Shown here: positions 62,601 to 64,000 of the stretch, in pieces | Numbering within the stretch: the first letter of the stretch is position 1 | Layout: each line of letters starts with the position of its first letter | Assembly: GCA_963855995.1 (NCBI GenBank) | Contig: OY979725.1 | Span: forward strand, 7,636,118 to 7,700,117 | Length of the DNA stretch: 64,000 bases | DNA from: Muricea muricata | Lineage: Eukaryota > Cnidaria > Anthozoa > Malacalcyonacea > Plexauridae | Direction of reading: 5' to 3' | Notes under the pieces: generated by a model | Told to the model about the DNA's origin: nothing | The model's database searches: none | The model's input: only the letters and a program-made list of their open reading frames with translations | Program-made: the position numbers and the translations under genes

Positions 62601-64000
62601 CCCTCAAAAAATCATTTTAAGCTCTAAAACGTTGCCGTTATTGATTTAGACAACTTTTCTGCGCTCAAATCGCTTCCAGAACGCTTAAAACGCGATTTTA
62701 ATGATTCTGAGATCACTTTTTTTCACTTGCAAAGAAAGTTTTAGGTTTTTTATTCCTGCACGTTATTTCGCTCATTTAGATAGTTAGAACACCACAAACA
62801 TAATTCCCGACTTGGTAAGATCAGAAATTTCGATTTAGAAGGTGTCTTTTAGTCTTGAGTTTACCCATCAACACATCATTTTAAGCTCTAAAACGATCCC
62901 GTTATTGATTTAGACAGCTTTTTTGCTATCAAATGTCTTCCAGAACGCTTGAAACGCGATTTTTATGATTCTGAAATAACTTTTTTTACTTGCAAAGAAA
63001 GTTTTAGGTTTTTCATTCCAGCGTGTCGTTTCGCTCATTTCGATAATTAGGGCACCGCAAACATGATTCCCGACTTGGTAAGATCAAAAATTTCGATTTA
63101 GAAGGTGTCTTTTAGTCTTGAGTTTAGCCCTCAAAACATCATTTTAAGCTCTAAAACGTTGCCGTTATTTATTTGGACAGCTTTTTTGCTATCAAATTGC
63201 TTCCAGAACGCTTAAAACGCGATTTTGATCATTCTGAGATAACGTTTTTTACTTGCAAAGAAAGTTTTAGGTTTTTCATTCCAGCATGTTTTTTTCGCTC
63301 ATTTCGATAGTTAGAGGACCGCAAACATGATTTCCGACTTGGTAAGATCAGAAATTTTTATTTAGAAGGTGTCTTTTAGTCTTGAGTTTAGCCCTCAAAA
63401 CATCATTTTAAGCTCTAAAACGTTGCCGTTACTTATTTAGACAGCTTTTTTGCTATCAAATTGCTTCCAGAACGCTTAAAACGCAATTTTGATGATTCTG
63501 AGATAACTTTTTTACTTGCAAAGAAAGTTTTAGGTTTTTCATTCCAGCATGTCGTTTCGCTCATTTCGATAGTTAGGGCACTGCAAACATGATTCCCGAC
63601 TTGGTAAGATCAGAAATTTTTATTTAGAAGGTGTCTTTTAGTCTTGAGTTTAGCCATCAAAAAATCATTTTAAGCTCTAAAACGTTGCCATTATTGATTT
63701 AGACAACTTTTCTGCGCTCAAATCGCTTCCAGAACGCTTAAAACGCGGCAAAGAATGTTTTAGCTTTTTCATTCAACATTTTATTTCACTCATTTCGACA
63801 GTTATAGCACCGCAAACATGATTTTCGTCTGGGTAAGATCAGAAATTTCGATTTAGAAGGTGTTTTTAGTCTTAAGTTTAGCCCTCAAAACATCATTTTA
63901 AGCTCTAAAACGATGGTGTAATTGATTTAAACAGCTTTTTCGCTCAAATCGCTTCCAGAACCCCTAAAACGCGATTTTGATGATTCTGAGATAATTTTTT
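59691..64000. repeat. Rearranged relative of the 40.9-44.2 kb section
   Basis: Opens with a GGCAACTTTTTTGCGC monomer resembling 540-780 and 6320-6560. From about 60231 it parallels 42063 onward at a shift of about 18,173 bp, which becomes 18,437 bp (one monomer more) by 61578. The extra monomer resembles 39.3-39.7 kb. It then runs through GTTGCCGTTACTTATTTAG monomers and reaches GATGGTGTAATTG at 63912. It appears to be an older, reshuffled copy of the sequence that precedes the 25-monomer unit. No gene seen. Confidence 0.65.
63665..63911. repeat. Satellite monomer with a 34-bp internal deletion
   Basis: At 63747/63748 the conserved core reads ACGCG directly followed by GCAAAGAATG. In the closest intact relatives (for example near 50317-50360) 34 bp separate these words, including the ATTCTGAGATCAC and T-run segment. 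This is the only monomer I noticed that lacks the middle of the core and the T run. Confidence 0.8.

Larger units (their letters stand above)
39090..64000. repeat. Right satellite array, ~263-bp monomer, about 95 copies
   Basis: Same satellite family and same orientation as the left array, resuming immediately after the 3.2-kb island and running past the window edge. The first monomer is only the distal part, beginning at the point where the island entered. This side holds the most regular organisation of the window: a 5-monomer tandem duplication, a 25-monomer HOR in two complete copies, and a rearranged relative of the 41-44 kb section at the end. The last bases (from 63912) enter a monomer marked GATGGTGTAATTG that also occurs at 44193, 45511, 50518, 52096, 57103 and 58681. 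No coding or RNA gene was recognised. Confidence 0.98.

Noticed and set aside
1-64000. CRISPR array, because of regular repeats
   Set aside because: The repeat is a continuous 263-bp tandem satellite with no unique spacers and no cas genes.
1-64000. tRNA, rRNA, telomere repeats or bacterial operon structure
   Set aside because: None of the expected motifs or stems was found in either the satellite or the island.

Overview
This window contains no recognisable cellular gene. It is eukaryotic satellite DNA: two long arrays (1-35893 and 39090-64000) of a roughly 263-bp, A+T-rich monomer in one unbroken head-to-tail orientation, about 230 copies in all. They are interrupted once by a 3.2-kb non-satellite island (35894-39089) that has the structure of a DNA-transposon insertion. 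I cannot name the species. The array length, the multi-monomer higher-order repeats (HORs) and the absence of any operon, rRNA, tRNA or long reading frame point to a heterochromatic, possibly centromeric or pericentromeric, region of a nuclear genome. CpG is not depleted in the one monomer I counted, which fits an invertebrate or other lineage with little CpG decay better than a vertebrate, but this is weak inference.

Layout. 1-10545: a 22-monomer, 5780-bp unit followed in tandem by 4.77 kb of a second, almost identical copy. 10546-27337: a mosaic of 2-, 3-, 6-, 7- and 15-monomer duplications of several monomer subtypes. 27338-33891: a 13-monomer, 3408-bp unit followed by a copy that lost one monomer. 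33892-35893: a block shared with 20.7-22.3 kb and 39.7-41.0 kb. 35894-39089: the island, with 35-bp terminal inverted repeats (32/35 matching), an AAA target duplication and internal palindromes, but no credible transposase. 39090-44192: more mosaic array. 44193-46828: a tandem 5-monomer duplication. 45511-58680: two tandem copies of a 25-monomer, 6585-bp HOR, then a partial third copy with one extra hybrid monomer. About 59690-64000: a rearranged relative of 41-44 kb, still in satellite at the window edge.

How it fits together. Monomers inside one HOR unit differ visibly from each other, while the same monomer in neighbouring units is nearly identical. This is the classic signature of repeated unequal exchange acting on multi-monomer blocks. 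One recent exchange can be placed within 30 bp (58998-59027) and another within about 13 bp (33063-33075). The many 60-68 residue reading frames are by-products of stop-poor stretches in the monomer, not genes.
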